From positions 1,488,001 through 1,552,000 of the forward strand of contig NZ_JARNTX010000002.1 in the NCBI RefSeq assembly GCF_029433095.1: DNA of 64,000 nucleotides, read 5' to 3'. Both the position numbers and the translations under genes were made by a program. The DNA comes from Hymenobacter sp. YC55. GTDB lineage: Bacteria > Bacteroidota > Bacteroidia > Cytophagales > Hymenobacteraceae. The notes beneath the pieces are model-generated. The model was given only the letters and a program-made list of their open reading frames with translations. It was not told the origin of the DNA and did not search any database. This document shows, one piece after another, positions 16,943 to 24,743 of this stretch (positions are counted from its first letter, which is position 1; each line of letters begins with the position of its first letter).

Positions 16943-17580
16943 TAGACGTAGCGCCGGGGCGTGAAGGAAATGCCTAGGTCAGGCAGGGGAGTGGACTTTT
17001 GTAGCTCAATCGGCTCGTCCGAGAGGCAGCGCAGCTCGTAAGCCTGCAGGTTGGTGAAACCGGGTAGCGCGGGCCAGCTATGACCTTTGATGACTAGGTT
17101 CTTGATACCGAGCAGGCGGAACAGCCGCCCCGTCACGGGTATGGCCGCCGGTACATCGATAAGGGTTTGCAGGGCCTGCACTTCGCGCTCAGGATAGCGC
17201 CGGGAATAGCGGCCATCGGTTGGATCCGAGGCGAGTACTCCTTTGATGGTCACGGCGTAGTCGCCGTTGCTGATGTACTCTTTCACCGAGCCGTTACGGC
17301 CCTGGATGTCGGTGGTGACAATGAGTTTATCCCGGCTCACCTCCACGATCGGATCGTTGAGCACCAGCTGCCGCCAGGCGGCGGCCGCTAGAAACTCCAC
17401 CCGCGCGAAGACGGGCAGCCCGAGCAGGCCGGTGCCCTCCACGTTGGGGGGGAGGGGTGTGCCGTAGTCATTCTGCACCAGCTCCTCCCGCTCGGGCTCT
17501 TCCGGTACGGTGTAGCGCACCAACGGTGCGTAGCCAAAGGCTTCCGCGGCTAAGGCTTTAAGATTGATTGCGTACTGCAT
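16942..17580 (-). CDS. DUF6046-like tail protein
   Basis: These 212 residues contain DKLIVTTDIQGRNGSVKEYISNGDYAVTIKG, RRYPEREVQALQTLID and LFRLLGIKNLVIKGHSW, a pattern I associate with DUF6046 in Bacteroidota phages. Located between tape measure and hub, it takes the place of the DNA-circulation or tube-initiator protein of Mu-like phages. The DUF number is from memory and should be checked. Confidence 0.65.
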   Translation of the reverse strand: MQYAINLKALAAEAFGYAPLVRYTVPEEPEREELVQNDYGTPLPPNVEGTGLLGLPVFARVEFLAAAAWRQLVLNDPIVEVSRDKLIVTTDIQGRNGSVKEYISNGDYAVTIKGVLASDPTDGRYSRRYPEREVQALQTLIDVPAAIPVTGRLFRLLGIKNLVIKGHSWPALPGFTNLQAYELRCLSDEPIELQKSTPLPDLGISFTPRRYV

Positions 17581-19367
17581 TAGCTGGCGGTGGTCATGGC
17601 GTTGGCATCGTTGAGCACCGAGAGCAGCGCCTGGCGCACGCCCTCTTTCATCTTGTCGATGCCTTCGCCGGCGGTGGCGGTGTAAATGGTGGTCTGGCCT
17701 AGCTGCTGCACATTGATGGTGATGTTGGTCACGCCCCGGCCCGCGCCGGTCGCGCCGCTGCCTTTACCCTTGGTACTGGCCAGCCCTACGTCAGCGGCGC
17801 TACCTGCTTTTTCGGCGGCTTGCTCGTCCGGCTTTTTGGCGGCAAAGAAGTCGCTCATACTTTTGCCGCTCGTGCCCCGGAAGTCATCCACGCCCTTGGC
17901 AAAGCCTTTTTGGTAGCGCTTGTTAATGTTCATCAACTGCTGCACGCCCTGCGCTATCTGGGCTGGATTGATGGTAAAAGCCCCTGCAATCACGTTGCCC
18001 AGGCCCCGAAATAGCTCCATCGCGCCGTAAGCAAACCCGTAGAGAAAGCCCCGAAAGCCTTCGAACTTATTCCAGCAATACACTACGGCGGCTACCAAGG
18101 CCAGCACGGCCGCCACGACTAGGCCTATCGGGTTGAGCATCATCGCGCCGTTAAGGAGCATCTGCGCGGCAGCCCAGAGCTGCGTGACGACGGTGGCAAT
18201 TTTCACGTAGGTGGTATAGGCAATGATGCCGGCCACGATGGGCGTAATGACAATGCCGAGCACCTTGAAAGCCGTGCTGTGCTCCTGCACGAAGCGGGTA
18301 GCGTCTCGTACCGTTTCCATCAGGCCCCGCACGTTGCTCATCAGGGAGATGACCGCCGGCAAGGCCGCTTCCACCAGCACCGTTTTTGTTTTCAGCCATT
18401 CGTTATCAAAGCGGGCAATCTGCGCTGGCAAAGCGTTCATAGCTTGGGCCAAGCCCGGGCCGAACACCTTACGCAGCTGCGCCGAGAATTTGGGCAAGAA
18501 GTCCTCGGACATCAGCTTGCCATCATCCATCGTCTTGTTGAGCTGCGCTTGCGTCATGCCCATGGCATCGGCTGCAATCTTGAAGGCACCGGGAATCCGT
18601 TCGCCAATCTGCCCGCGCAATTCTTCGGCCTGCACCTTGCCTTTGCTCATGATCTGCCCTAAGGCTAGATACACGCCCTTGGCATTTTCACCGTCAAGCC
18701 CCATCACGGTGGTGGCGGTGGCTACGTCCTCGAAAATCTTGCGTGTGCCTTCACCTTGCAGCTTGGTGCCCATCATCGAGCCGGTGAGCGTGCGGAAGCC
18801 TTCTTTCGAAGCCAGCAGGCTTACCCCGAGCCGGTCAGAGGTGGTTTGCAGAAACTGCAGGTTCTTGGAGCCTTCCTGGGCCGAGCCGCTGGCAAACTTG
18901 ATGGCATTGTCCATGCCCGTGAGCTGCGCCGTGTCGCGCACTAAGTCCATGCCCCCCATTACGCCGGCCCCGAGTGCCAGGCCGCCGAGCAGGCCTAAAC
19001 CCATACCGCCCCCACCAGTGCCACGGCGGCCGATGCTCTGCAGCCGCTCCATCTTGCGTTCCGTCTCCTCGATAGCCCGATTAGCCCGCGCCAAGTCACG
19101 CAGGTTCATCTTTAGATCCCGCTCTTTGGTAAGCGTGTTCAGCTTAATTTCCAGGCTGGTGAGGCTGGTTACCGCCCGATTGCTGCCACTAACAATCTTG
19201 CTGGTGGCACCGGCGACGCTGCTGCCCATTCCACCCGCCTTGCTTTGCACGCCCTGCACGGCCCGAGAAACCCGGCCCATAGCGGACTCCCCAACTGCTG
19301 CTACTTTCCGCAACGGGGCGGAAAAAAGGTCCTGCAGCTTAAGAGTATAGGAAAGTAAGTTAGCCAT
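17580..19367 (-). CDS. Tail tape measure protein
   Basis: This 595-residue protein has the tape-measure N-terminal domain at about 165-300 (LGVSLLASKEGFRTLTGSMMG, then GKVQAEELRGQIGERIPGAFKIAADAMGMTQAQLNK). A Gly-rich hydrophobic stretch at about 118-140 precedes it and long hydrophobic helices follow at about 368-385 and 415-435. It spans the tail lumen and sets tail length; using about 1.5 A per residue suggests a tail near 90 nm (inference). It directly follows the frameshifted chaperone pair, as in most long-tailed phages. Confidence 0.93.
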   Translation of the reverse strand: MANLLSYTLKLQDLFSAPLRKVAAVGESAMGRVSRAVQGVQSKAGGMGSSVAGATSKIVSGSNRAVTSLTSLEIKLNTLTKERDLKMNLRDLARANRAIEETERKMERLQSIGRRGTGGGGMGLGLLGGLALGAGVMGGMDLVRDTAQLTGMDNAIKFASGSAQEGSKNLQFLQTTSDRLGVSLLASKEGFRTLTGSMMGTKLQGEGTRKIFEDVATATTVMGLDGENAKGVYLALGQIMSKGKVQAEELRGQIGERIPGAFKIAADAMGMTQAQLNKTMDDGKLMSEDFLPKFSAQLRKVFGPGLAQAMNALPAQIARFDNEWLKTKTVLVEAALPAVISLMSNVRGLMETVRDATRFVQEHSTAFKVLGIVITPIVAGIIAYTTYVKIATVVTQLWAAAQMLLNGAMMLNPIGLVVAAVLALVAAVVYCWNKFEGFRGFLYGFAYGAMELFRGLGNVIAGAFTINPAQIAQGVQQLMNINKRYQKGFAKGVDDFRGTSGKSMSDFFAAKKPDEQAAEKAGSAADVGLASTKGKGSGATGAGRGVTNITINVQQLGQTTIYTATAGEGIDKMKEGVRQALLSVLNDANAMTTAS

Positions 19368-19409
19368 CGGTGGGAAAGAGAAGGGGAGCCGCCATGGCGG
19401 CCGCTCCCC

Positions 19410-19891
19410 TTACTGTTGCTCGTTGATTATTTTATGCAGCCACTGCGCTTGTCCTGCTTTGTCCTGCCACGCTTCATCGGAAAGATCTTCCGGATTTGGA
19501 ATGTGGAGGTAGTAGCTGATTAGTGCGTCTGCCTTGCGCAAGCCGTCCTTCCGATCGCGCGCGTCGACCGGCAGCGGAATTAGTTTTTTTTAAGCTCGCC
19601 GTCGAGCAGCTCGACCAACGCAATGACTTGCATGGCAGCCGACATCTTCAACTTTTCATTGGTCAGCACCTGGTCGTTGCCCCCCACAAAGCAGTTCTCC
19701 AGAATAAATTCGCCCGCTTCCATCGGCTTGTTTTGGGCAATCAGGGACATCGAGCGCGCTACGACGCTACGGCCTGGCTCCTTCAGATGGGCGACGGCTA
19801 CAACGTTGCCAGCTTTGTCTTTCAACGTAAGCGTCTGCACGTCTCCGTGCTCTTTCTTCAACTCGTCGAGGGTTTTAGCAGCTACTTCCAC
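19410..19891 (-). CDS. Tail assembly chaperone, -1 frameshift fusion product (GT type)
   Basis: At the end of the 103-codon chaperone frame the sequence CTT AAA AAA AAC TAA carries the slippery heptamer A-AAA-AAC immediately before the stop. A -1 slip continues into a second open frame of 57 codons, starting LIPLPVDARDRKDGL and ending HKIINEQQ, stop at 19410. The fusion would be 160 residues. Lambda gpG/gpGT and many tail chaperones are made this way, always just before the tape measure gene, which is exactly the position here. The downstream frame has no good start of its own. Confidence 0.75.
19580..19891 (-). CDS. Tail assembly chaperone, short form (G type)
   Basis: The GTG start overlaps the end of the tail-tube gene and gives 103 residues: MEVAAKTLDELKKEHGDVQTLTL, then AVAHLKEPGRSVVARSMSLI, then MEAGEFILENCFVGGN, then SAAMQVIALVELLDGELKKN. 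This has the look of phage tail chaperones of the gpG class, which coat the tape measure and recruit tube subunits. It is translated from the same start as the frameshift fusion. Confidence 0.8.
   Translation of the reverse strand: MEVAAKTLDELKKEHGDVQTLTLKDKAGNVVAVAHLKEPGRSVVARSMSLIAQNKPMEAGEFILENCFVGGNDQVLTNEKLKMSAAMQVIALVELLDGELKKN
19583..19589 (-). promoter_or_regulatory. Slippery heptamer A AAA AAC for -1 ribosomal frameshifting
   Basis: Within a run of eight A residues on the coding strand, the heptamer is in the correct phase (X XXY YYZ) and is followed directly by the 0-frame stop TAA. A GC-rich inverted element (19383-19409) lies downstream but is too far away to be a classical stimulatory hairpin. 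Confidence 0.72.
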
Positions 19892-20304
19892 AGGATGTGC
19901 GAGATAATGAGGGGAACTTCCACCTCGATGTTGGTATCACCGGCTTTGCTATTCCGGCTGTTTTTCTTAAACTGGGCATTCATGAGCTTGTGGGTCACCA
20001 CGCGGTTAACCGAATTGACGAAGCTCACCACAATGGGAAAGGGCGGAATGTCCTGGATACGGCCCGAGGGCACGGCGTCAACCAAGCGCTCCAACTCCTT
20101 GGCTTCCACCTTCATCGAAGCCGTAGGCTTATTCTGCCCGTAGCCGCGGCTCGAAGGATTGTTGCCCGCCCCGTAGTTGTCGACCATCTCCTGCTCGTCT
20201 TCGTAGGTGATTTCCGAGATGCCGATTAAGGTTTTGCCGAGCAGCTGGACGTTGATATCGGCCCACGAATAGGCCACGCCGTTGATAAGAGGGGTGTAAT
20301 TCAT
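19882..20304 (-). CDS. Tail tube protein
   Basis: These 140 residues, MNYTPLINGVAYSWADINVQLLGKTLIGISEITYEDEQEMVDNYG, then GYGQNKPTASMKVEAKELERLV, then HKLMNAQFKKNSRNSKAGDTNIEVEVPLIISHILW, fit the XkdM/FII-like tube fold of contractile tails. Its gene lies between sheath and chaperone, the universal order. It polymerises into the inner tube through which DNA is delivered. Confidence 0.85.
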   Translation of the reverse strand: MNYTPLINGVAYSWADINVQLLGKTLIGISEITYEDEQEMVDNYGAGNNPSSRGYGQNKPTASMKVEAKELERLVDAVPSGRIQDIPPFPIVVSFVNSVNRVVTHKLMNAQFKKNSRNSKAGDTNIEVEVPLIISHILWK

Positions 20305-20307
20305 GGC

Positions 20308-21510
20308 TTAGAGAGATTTGGCGAAGCCGACCGTCGCAACGATTTCGCGGGCCGTACCCACCGGCACGATGGTAAAATCTACTTCCACGAGGCTCGTGGC
20401 CAGCACGTCCTGCGCCGGGTTGATGTACACGTCGGAAGCCGAAATTTCCCCCGCGCGGCCCAGGTTAGCATCGAGCGCCGTTTTACCCTTGGCCTCCAGT
20501 TCCCCGACCGTCTGCGCCCGAAGCGTACCGTCCTCGTTGAGGGGCAACGGGCCGAGTAGCGACGGTAGCAGCGCTTGGCGAACTACGCGAGCGGCTTTGT
20601 TGCTAGTGCGCACGTTCTCGATGTACGCGTAGTCGCTGGCCAGGCTCGTGCACGTGTGCGAGTCATTCCAGTAAAAGCCATCAAAGCCGACGTGGGTCTT
20701 CGCAAACAAATAGCCTTTGGTGTGCAACGCTTCCAGGTCACCAGGTAGCAGCTGCCCTAGGCTCTTGCCGTTGCTCAGGCCCGCGCTGAGGAAACGGCCG
20801 TCGGAAGCCAGGTTGAATTTGTCAAGCCAGCCAATATTCTCGTGTACCTGCGCATAGCTTACCGTGCCCAACGCGGTACCGATGGCCGGCACGCCCGGGC
20901 GGTTGAGGTGGTCACTGCCAACGACTAGCGCTACGTATTCGGCACTCTGGCCCCGCAAGTCGAGCAAGCCAGCGACCGAGGCCGCTAGGCTGTGACCAGC
21001 AAGCAGAATCAGCACGGGGCGGTGTTCGCTGAACTCTTCCGCAGCGAGCGCCTGCGCTTTGGGAATGGTGGCCACTACGTCGCCATCCAAGCCGTCCACG
21101 CTCACCGGCACGTAGCCAGCAGCAGAGTCCAGGCAGATAGCCAATTGCTTGATCTTTCCAGCGGCTTCCGCTAGCAAGCTCTTGGCGTAGGTTTTCGTTT
21201 TATCAGCCATTTCCGCCATGGTCACGGTGCGGGCTACAACCATCAGGTAGAGCACGCTGCCTTGACTCAGGCGGAAGTATTCCGACACGTGGTAGTACAG
21301 ATCCGCACTGTTGGTGGTGTCGTAGGCTTCATCCACTCCCAAGGCCTCCAGTTGGCGGAGCGAACGCAGCTCATAGACGGTACCGAGCTGCAGGCCCCCA
21401 ACCACGGCCACGCCCTGAGTGATGAGACCCGAGATACCATCTTCGGTGGGGCGCTGCCGGCCCAGGCCACCGCGGCCCTTTACAATGCGAACGTCAGGCA
21501 ATTTGGCCAT
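20308..21510 (-). CDS. Tail sheath protein (DUF2586-like)
   Basis: This 400-residue protein begins MAKLPDVRIVKGRGGLGRQRPTEDGISGLI, with ELRSLRQLEALGVDEAYD and a YYHVSEYFRLSQGSVLYLMVV segment. The C-terminal block is VRTSNKAARVVRQALLPSLLGPLPL, then ISASDVYINPAQDVLATSLVEVDFTIVPVGTAREIVATVGFA, the classical sheath domain that links subunits and carries the contractile strain. This makes the virus a myovirus. The start ATG overlaps the preceding stop (TAATG). Confidence 0.87.
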   Translation of the reverse strand: MAKLPDVRIVKGRGGLGRQRPTEDGISGLITQGVAVVGGLQLGTVYELRSLRQLEALGVDEAYDTTNSADLYYHVSEYFRLSQGSVLYLMVVARTVTMAEMADKTKTYAKSLLAEAAGKIKQLAICLDSAAGYVPVSVDGLDGDVVATIPKAQALAAEEFSEHRPVLILLAGHSLAASVAGLLDLRGQSAEYVALVVGSDHLNRPGVPAIGTALGTVSYAQVHENIGWLDKFNLASDGRFLSAGLSNGKSLGQLLPGDLEALHTKGYLFAKTHVGFDGFYWNDSHTCTSLASDYAYIENVRTSNKAARVVRQALLPSLLGPLPLNEDGTLRAQTVGELEAKGKTALDANLGRAGEISASDVYINPAQDVLATSLVEVDFTIVPVGTAREIVATVGFAKSL

Positions 21511-21635
21511 TAGTCGAGGAGGTAAGTAAGGAGTGAGGAGGTGGTACCACTGTTGTAGGCAGTGGCAGCGGCAAGGGTGCGGAAGTAAGCGCCGTCCCCG
21601 TTGCCATAGAGTGTGGTCAGGTCCAGGGCCCGCAT
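21510..21635 (-). CDS. Very small hypothetical phage protein
   Basis: Starting at the ATG at 21635 this gene encodes 41 residues (MRALDLTTLYGNGDGAYFRT, then LAAATAYNSGTTSSLLTYLLD). A longer version from 21719 would overlap the neighbouring gene by 56 bases and is less likely. It ends in a TAATG overlap with the sheath start, which supports translation. Function unknown. Confidence 0.5.
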   Translation of the reverse strand: MRALDLTTLYGNGDGAYFRTLAAATAYNSGTTSSLLTYLLD

Positions 21636-21663
21636 GGTGGCGCGGGCCCGGGCCAGGTCCGCA

Positions 21664-21903
21664 CTAGACGGCTGGAGTTTCTTCTTCCTCGGCATCGACT
21701 TCTTCGGTTTCGCGCTCAATCGTCGTAATGTTCTTGTCTTCCAAGAACTTCACGTGCGATTTGCACCAGCCTTCGTGGGTGAACACTTGCCCGTCACTGG
21801 AGACGTAAAGCGTATCCGTTTCCGGATTCGCCTCAAAATAGGCGTCATAGTTAGGAGCCGAAGTGGCGCCTTCAGTTGCGGGGGTCTTCTTGGCTTTGGC
21901 CAT
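21664..21903 (-). CDS. Small acidic hypothetical phage protein
   Basis: This 79-residue protein has a Lys/Ala start MAKAKKTPATEGAT, a folded-looking middle (YFEANPETDTLYVSSDGQVFTHEGWCKSHVKFLED) and a very acidic C-terminus (ETEEVDAEEEETPAV). It resembles short proteins found beside capsid or tail genes in Bacteroidota phages, without known role. It overlaps the end of the holin-like gene by 32 bases. Confidence 0.6.
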   Translation of the reverse strand: MAKAKKTPATEGATSAPNYDAYFEANPETDTLYVSSDGQVFTHEGWCKSHVKFLEDKNITTIERETEEVDAEEEETPAV

Positions 21904-22105
21904 CTTTACAAGTGAATTGCGCCGTGCCGGCGACGGTGGTAAAAAAGATGAAGGCGTACTTCAGATAGGGCAATAGCAATTCGGGAATCAGTTCCGGCTC
22001 CAGCTTGATCGCGGCAATCACGCCCAGGGCAAACAGGGCCAGCTTCTGCGCCCGGCGCCAAAACGTGGGCATTTCCGCCCGAAAGCGAGTAAGCAGCGTT
22101 TTCAT
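21872..22105 (-). CDS. Holin-like small membrane protein
   Basis: The ATG at 22105 overlaps the upstream stop (ATGA) and gives 77 residues: MKTLLTRFRAEMPTFWRRAQKLALFALGVIAAIKLEPELIPEL, then LPYLKYAFIFFTTVAGTAQFT, with a charged tail. Two predicted transmembrane helices and a short basic N-terminus suit a class II type holin. It sits in a cassette with spanin-like and DUF5675 genes. The family is not recognised by motif. Confidence 0.6.
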   Translation of the reverse strand: MKTLLTRFRAEMPTFWRRAQKLALFALGVIAAIKLEPELIPELLLPYLKYAFIFFTTVAGTAQFTCKDGQSQEDPRN

Positions 22106-22701
22106 CGAGCGGCGCGTAAGGTGAGCGAGAACAGGCACCAGGTGAGGCTGGCCCCGGCGGCAAAGCCGAGGAAGAGCAGCCACCACCATACCCAGCCGCG
22201 CGGGTCGTACCAGCTGAAGTGCAGCACCTGAGGGTAGATCCTCAGCTTGGGCGCTATCACGGTACCGGCGGCTCTGCCTTGGATAGCCGCCCGAATAATT
22301 TCGAGCTTGTAGTTGCGCCCTACTCGCCAGAAGCGGCCTTGTACGCCCAACGTGTCGAAACACAACGTGTCCCGCAGAACGGGCCGGTCTAAGACAAAAG
22401 GCGTAACGGCTGCTTTCACAGCGGCTTTCTGCGTGGAGTCCAGTGACGCCTGCAGGTTGCTGATCAGCGAGTCGAGCTGCCAGGCTTCGCGCTGGATCCA
22501 CACCGTGTCGTGCACGGGCACAAACTCTTTGCGGATAATTACCTGCGGCACGCGGAAAGGCACATACACCTTCACCGTCTCAGGCCGAACCAGGTCCGGA
22601 TGGTTGGCCACAAAGTCAGCTACCTTCTTCTCTGGACTCTGAAGGACGGCGCAGCTGCTAGCCATGAGCAAGCCAGCTGAGGCAAGCAAGAGGAATTTCA
22701 T
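22102..22701 (-). CDS. Lipoprotein with C-terminal transmembrane helix, candidate unimolecular spanin
   Basis: This 199-residue protein has a lipoprotein signal ending MASSC at about residue 17 and a strong C-terminal transmembrane helix (WVWWWLLFLGFAAGASLTWCLF, about 168-190). Between them is a periplasmic stretch with a helical segment (LDSLISNLQASLDSTQKAAVKAAV). A protein tethered to the outer membrane by lipid and to the inner membrane by a helix is the architecture of a u-spanin, which fuses the two membranes at lysis (known for phage T1 gp11). The assignment is by architecture only. Confidence 0.6.
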   Translation of the reverse strand: MKFLLLASAGLLMASSCAVLQSPEKKVADFVANHPDLVRPETVKVYVPFRVPQVIIRKEFVPVHDTVWIQREAWQLDSLISNLQASLDSTQKAAVKAAVTPFVLDRPVLRDTLCFDTLGVQGRFWRVGRNYKLEIIRAAIQGRAAGTVIAPKLRIYPQVLHFSWYDPRGWVWWWLLFLGFAAGASLTWCLFSLTLRAAR

Positions 22702-23012
22702 CGATGGCTGGATTTAGGGATGTTGAGGGCGCCCCGAATGGCCGCCACGTCTTCTTTCACTTCGCCCAGCTTGTCGAGTACTTGCTTATTGCCATCCTCG
22801 ACCCCAGCAATGCGGCGGTTCAATTCCGCTTTGGCTTCTTTGGAATCCGCCACGTGCTGATCGAAAGCCGTTTTCTGCGTCGTCTGCGCGTTTTCTACCG
22901 TCGTGATGCGGTTTTCGTAGCGAAGTGCAGAGCCAAAGGCACCGCCACCGAGAACGATGGCGATACCGATGCCCCACTTCACCCATTCACTAGTAGTAGA
23001 TTGCGCACTCAC
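22698..23012 (-). CDS. Single-helix membrane protein with coiled coil, lysis cassette
   Basis: These 104 residues have one transmembrane helix near the N-terminus (WVKWGIGIAIVLGGGAFGSAL) followed by a long coiled coil (RITTVENAQTTQKTAFDQHVADSKEAKAELNRRIAGVEDGNKQVLDKLGEVKEDVAAI). This resembles inner-membrane spanins or haemolysin-XhlA-like lysis proteins. Four-base overlaps with both neighbours show tight coupling in the lysis cassette. Confidence 0.62.
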   Translation of the reverse strand: MSAQSTTSEWVKWGIGIAIVLGGGAFGSALRYENRITTVENAQTTQKTAFDQHVADSKEAKAELNRRIAGVEDGNKQVLDKLGEVKEDVAAIRGALNIPKSSHR

Positions 23013-23413
23013 GATACAGTAATTGTGACCGGCTCGCCGGCGTCTAAAGCCTCTTTGATGCGGGCGTAGAGCAATGCATAAGCAGCGCGGCTATTGCCCA
23101 CGAAATCTTTACTCTCGGTAATGCCGACCAGCAAGCAGCCTTCCGTATCGGCGGCTGTGTTGCCGCTGTGGATCCGGATGCCGGCAAAGCCCGGCACGTT
23201 ACCGAGCAGCGGCATGAGCCGGCGGAAGCGGTTCGAGTAGGTGATGGTCACCGGGTAGGTGCCGGCCGGGATGGCTGTTTTGCCATACACTTTCGCCGCG
23301 CCAGCCTTGCGCACCACATCTTCCAGTACCAAGCACTCATACCGGCCGTCAATGGACAGCTTGCCGATGGTGCTCTCGGCTGTGAACGTGGTGCGTTTTA
23401 GGCTCAGCTGCAT
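23009..23413 (-). CDS. DUF5675-like phage protein, probable cell-wall enzyme
   Basis: These 134 residues, MQLSLKRTTFTAESTIGKLSIDGRYECLVLEDVVR, then YPVTITYSNRFRRLMPLLGNVPGFAGIRIHSGNTAADTEGCLLVG, match the DUF5675 pattern. The RIHSGNTAADTEGC segment resembles the HxxN...GC active site of L,D-transpeptidase-like folds, so a role in peptidoglycan cutting or modification is plausible (inference). It is the only wall-active candidate among the prophage genes and lies among membrane proteins of lysis type, so it may be the endolysin. Confidence 0.7.
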   Translation of the reverse strand: MQLSLKRTTFTAESTIGKLSIDGRYECLVLEDVVRKAGAAKVYGKTAIPAGTYPVTITYSNRFRRLMPLLGNVPGFAGIRIHSGNTAADTEGCLLVGITESKDFVGNSRAAYALLYARIKEALDAGEPVTITVS

Positions 23414-23419
23414 GAGGGC

Positions 23420-23581
23420 TTAGCGGTTGTTGGTGTTGCTGCGATGAGATAAGCCCCACTTGGCAGTGCGACTGGCTACCGTCTTCTTTCCAGGCCAGTA
23501 AGTGAGGTTGTTCACCCTGCTGCTGCTGCAGGCCTGAAGGCCAAGCAGCAGCAGCAGGGTTACGAGCCGAAGGGCGCGCAC
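23420..23581 (-). CDS. 53-residue lipoprotein, Rz1-like (o-spanin candidate)
   Basis: A GTG two bases after the capsid stop opens a frame read as MRALRLVTLLLLLGLQACSS, then SRVNNLTYWPGKKTVAS, then a basic tail ending SNTNNR. The lipobox LQAC gives Cys18 and a mature peptide of 36 residues. Small lipoproteins of this size in lysis cassettes are usually outer-membrane spanin subunits. The frame is too short for most gene callers. It ends six bases before the DUF5675 start. Confidence 0.55.
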   Translation of the reverse strand: MRALRLVTLLLLLGLQACSSSRVNNLTYWPGKKTVASRTAKWGLSHRSNTNNR

Positions 23582-23582
23582 T

Positions 23583-24677
23583 TTAGGCGGCGGCAGACTG
23601 CCGGATAGCTACTACACCTTTCTTATCGGTGCGTAGGATCTTCATGCCGAAGCGCACGGCGTTGTTCATCAGCGAGCCCAGGTACTGTGCCTGCTTTTCG
23701 TTGATGTACACTTCTACCGAGCCTTCCACGCGACCGATAGCGTCCTCAATCCAGAGGAGCATGCCTTCGTTGTCGTCGGCCGCAGCAGCGGAACCAGCTG
23801 CCTTGGCAGCACCAGCACCGGTGAACATGGCACCCGTGCTACGCTTGTACCACTTTACGCCCATTAGCTCCCCAACCGCACCCGTGAGCAGGGCCGAGGC
23901 GTTGCCAGTCTTATTGTAGTCGACGAAGTGCTCGATCTTGAGCAGTTCGCTGTACTGCGTAGCACCTACCAGGCCGTAGCGCTGGCCCGGCATGTCGGTA
24001 CGGTCCAGAATTTCACAGCCCTTGATGATGTCGTCTTTGGTAACAGCTTTGCGGTTGCCGGTTAGACCAGGCAGAGCAGCGGCGGCGGCCGCACCGGAAG
24101 TCAGCACAATGGCACTAGAAGCCACCTGCGACATGCGGTTCAGGGCAACGCCAGCCGCCATTTGATCGAGCACGGCGCTGTGCAGCGACAGCACGCTGGC
24201 GCGCTTGTCGTAGCTCACTTCTAGCAACTCCTTATCCCCAAGGCGGGTCGGCTTAGTGGCCAACAAACTCAGCGTCACAATCTCGTTACCGCCTTCCAAC
24301 TCTTCTACTTCCAGCGGGAACGTGGCTGGATCCACAATGCCCTCCGGCATCTGGAGTTCTTGAGGAATCTGATAAGAGGCAGCCGCAGTACCTGGTGCGT
24401 CTGTTGCCGTGTTTAGCCTCTTGGTGCGCTTATAAAAGCTATTATCCGGGAACAGAATCTTCTGCAAATCCCGGGTGAAGATGGAGGTTAGTACATCATC
24501 AAAGGCGAGGCCTGGCATGGCCACGGGGCGCACGCAAGAGCGAACTACCTGAGCGGCGAACAGGCCGCCCCCGATAGCCAGCGGCGACACCCCCAACGCT
24601 GGAGCGAGAATGACACCGACAAAAAGTGCTACAAAAAAGCCGATAGTCAGCTTAGAAAGGAGAGACAGAGTTTTCAT
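23583..24677 (-). CDS. Major capsid protein
   Basis: From the ATG at 24677 this gene encodes 364 residues. The body has coat-like features: VMPGLAFDDVL-type N-arm, SFYKRTKRLNTATDAPGTAAASYQIPQ, YDKRASVLSLHSAVLDQMAAGVALNRM, a MPGQRYGLVGATQYSELL block and a C-terminal VEVYINEKQAQYLGSLMNNAVRFGMKILRTDKKGVV. It follows the protease-scaffold gene, as capsids do. Odd is the first 45 residues, a signal-like or membrane-like hydrophobic stretch (LTIGFFVALFVGVILAPALG). This may be a delta-domain removed by the protease, or the true start may lie downstream. Confidence 0.75.
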   Translation of the reverse strand: MKTLSLLSKLTIGFFVALFVGVILAPALGVSPLAIGGGLFAAQVVRSCVRPVAMPGLAFDDVLTSIFTRDLQKILFPDNSFYKRTKRLNTATDAPGTAAASYQIPQELQMPEGIVDPATFPLEVEELEGGNEIVTLSLLATKPTRLGDKELLEVSYDKRASVLSLHSAVLDQMAAGVALNRMSQVASSAIVLTSGAAAAAALPGLTGNRKAVTKDDIIKGCEILDRTDMPGQRYGLVGATQYSELLKIEHFVDYNKTGNASALLTGAVGELMGVKWYKRSTGAMFTGAGAAKAAGSAAAADDNEGMLLWIEDAIGRVEGSVEVYINEKQAQYLGSLMNNAVRFGMKILRTDKKGVVAIRQSAAA

Positions 24678-24743
24678 TATAAATGAAGTTGAAAAGCAGA
24701 TTTGAGAGGGCACTGAGAAAGGGTGAGCCAGGTACTAATCGGC

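Noticed and set aside
18223..19350. A 375-codon rightward frame opposite the tape measure gene
   Set aside because: It is Ser/Arg/Pro-rich with no domain, lies opposite a well-recognised gene, and runs against the operon direction.
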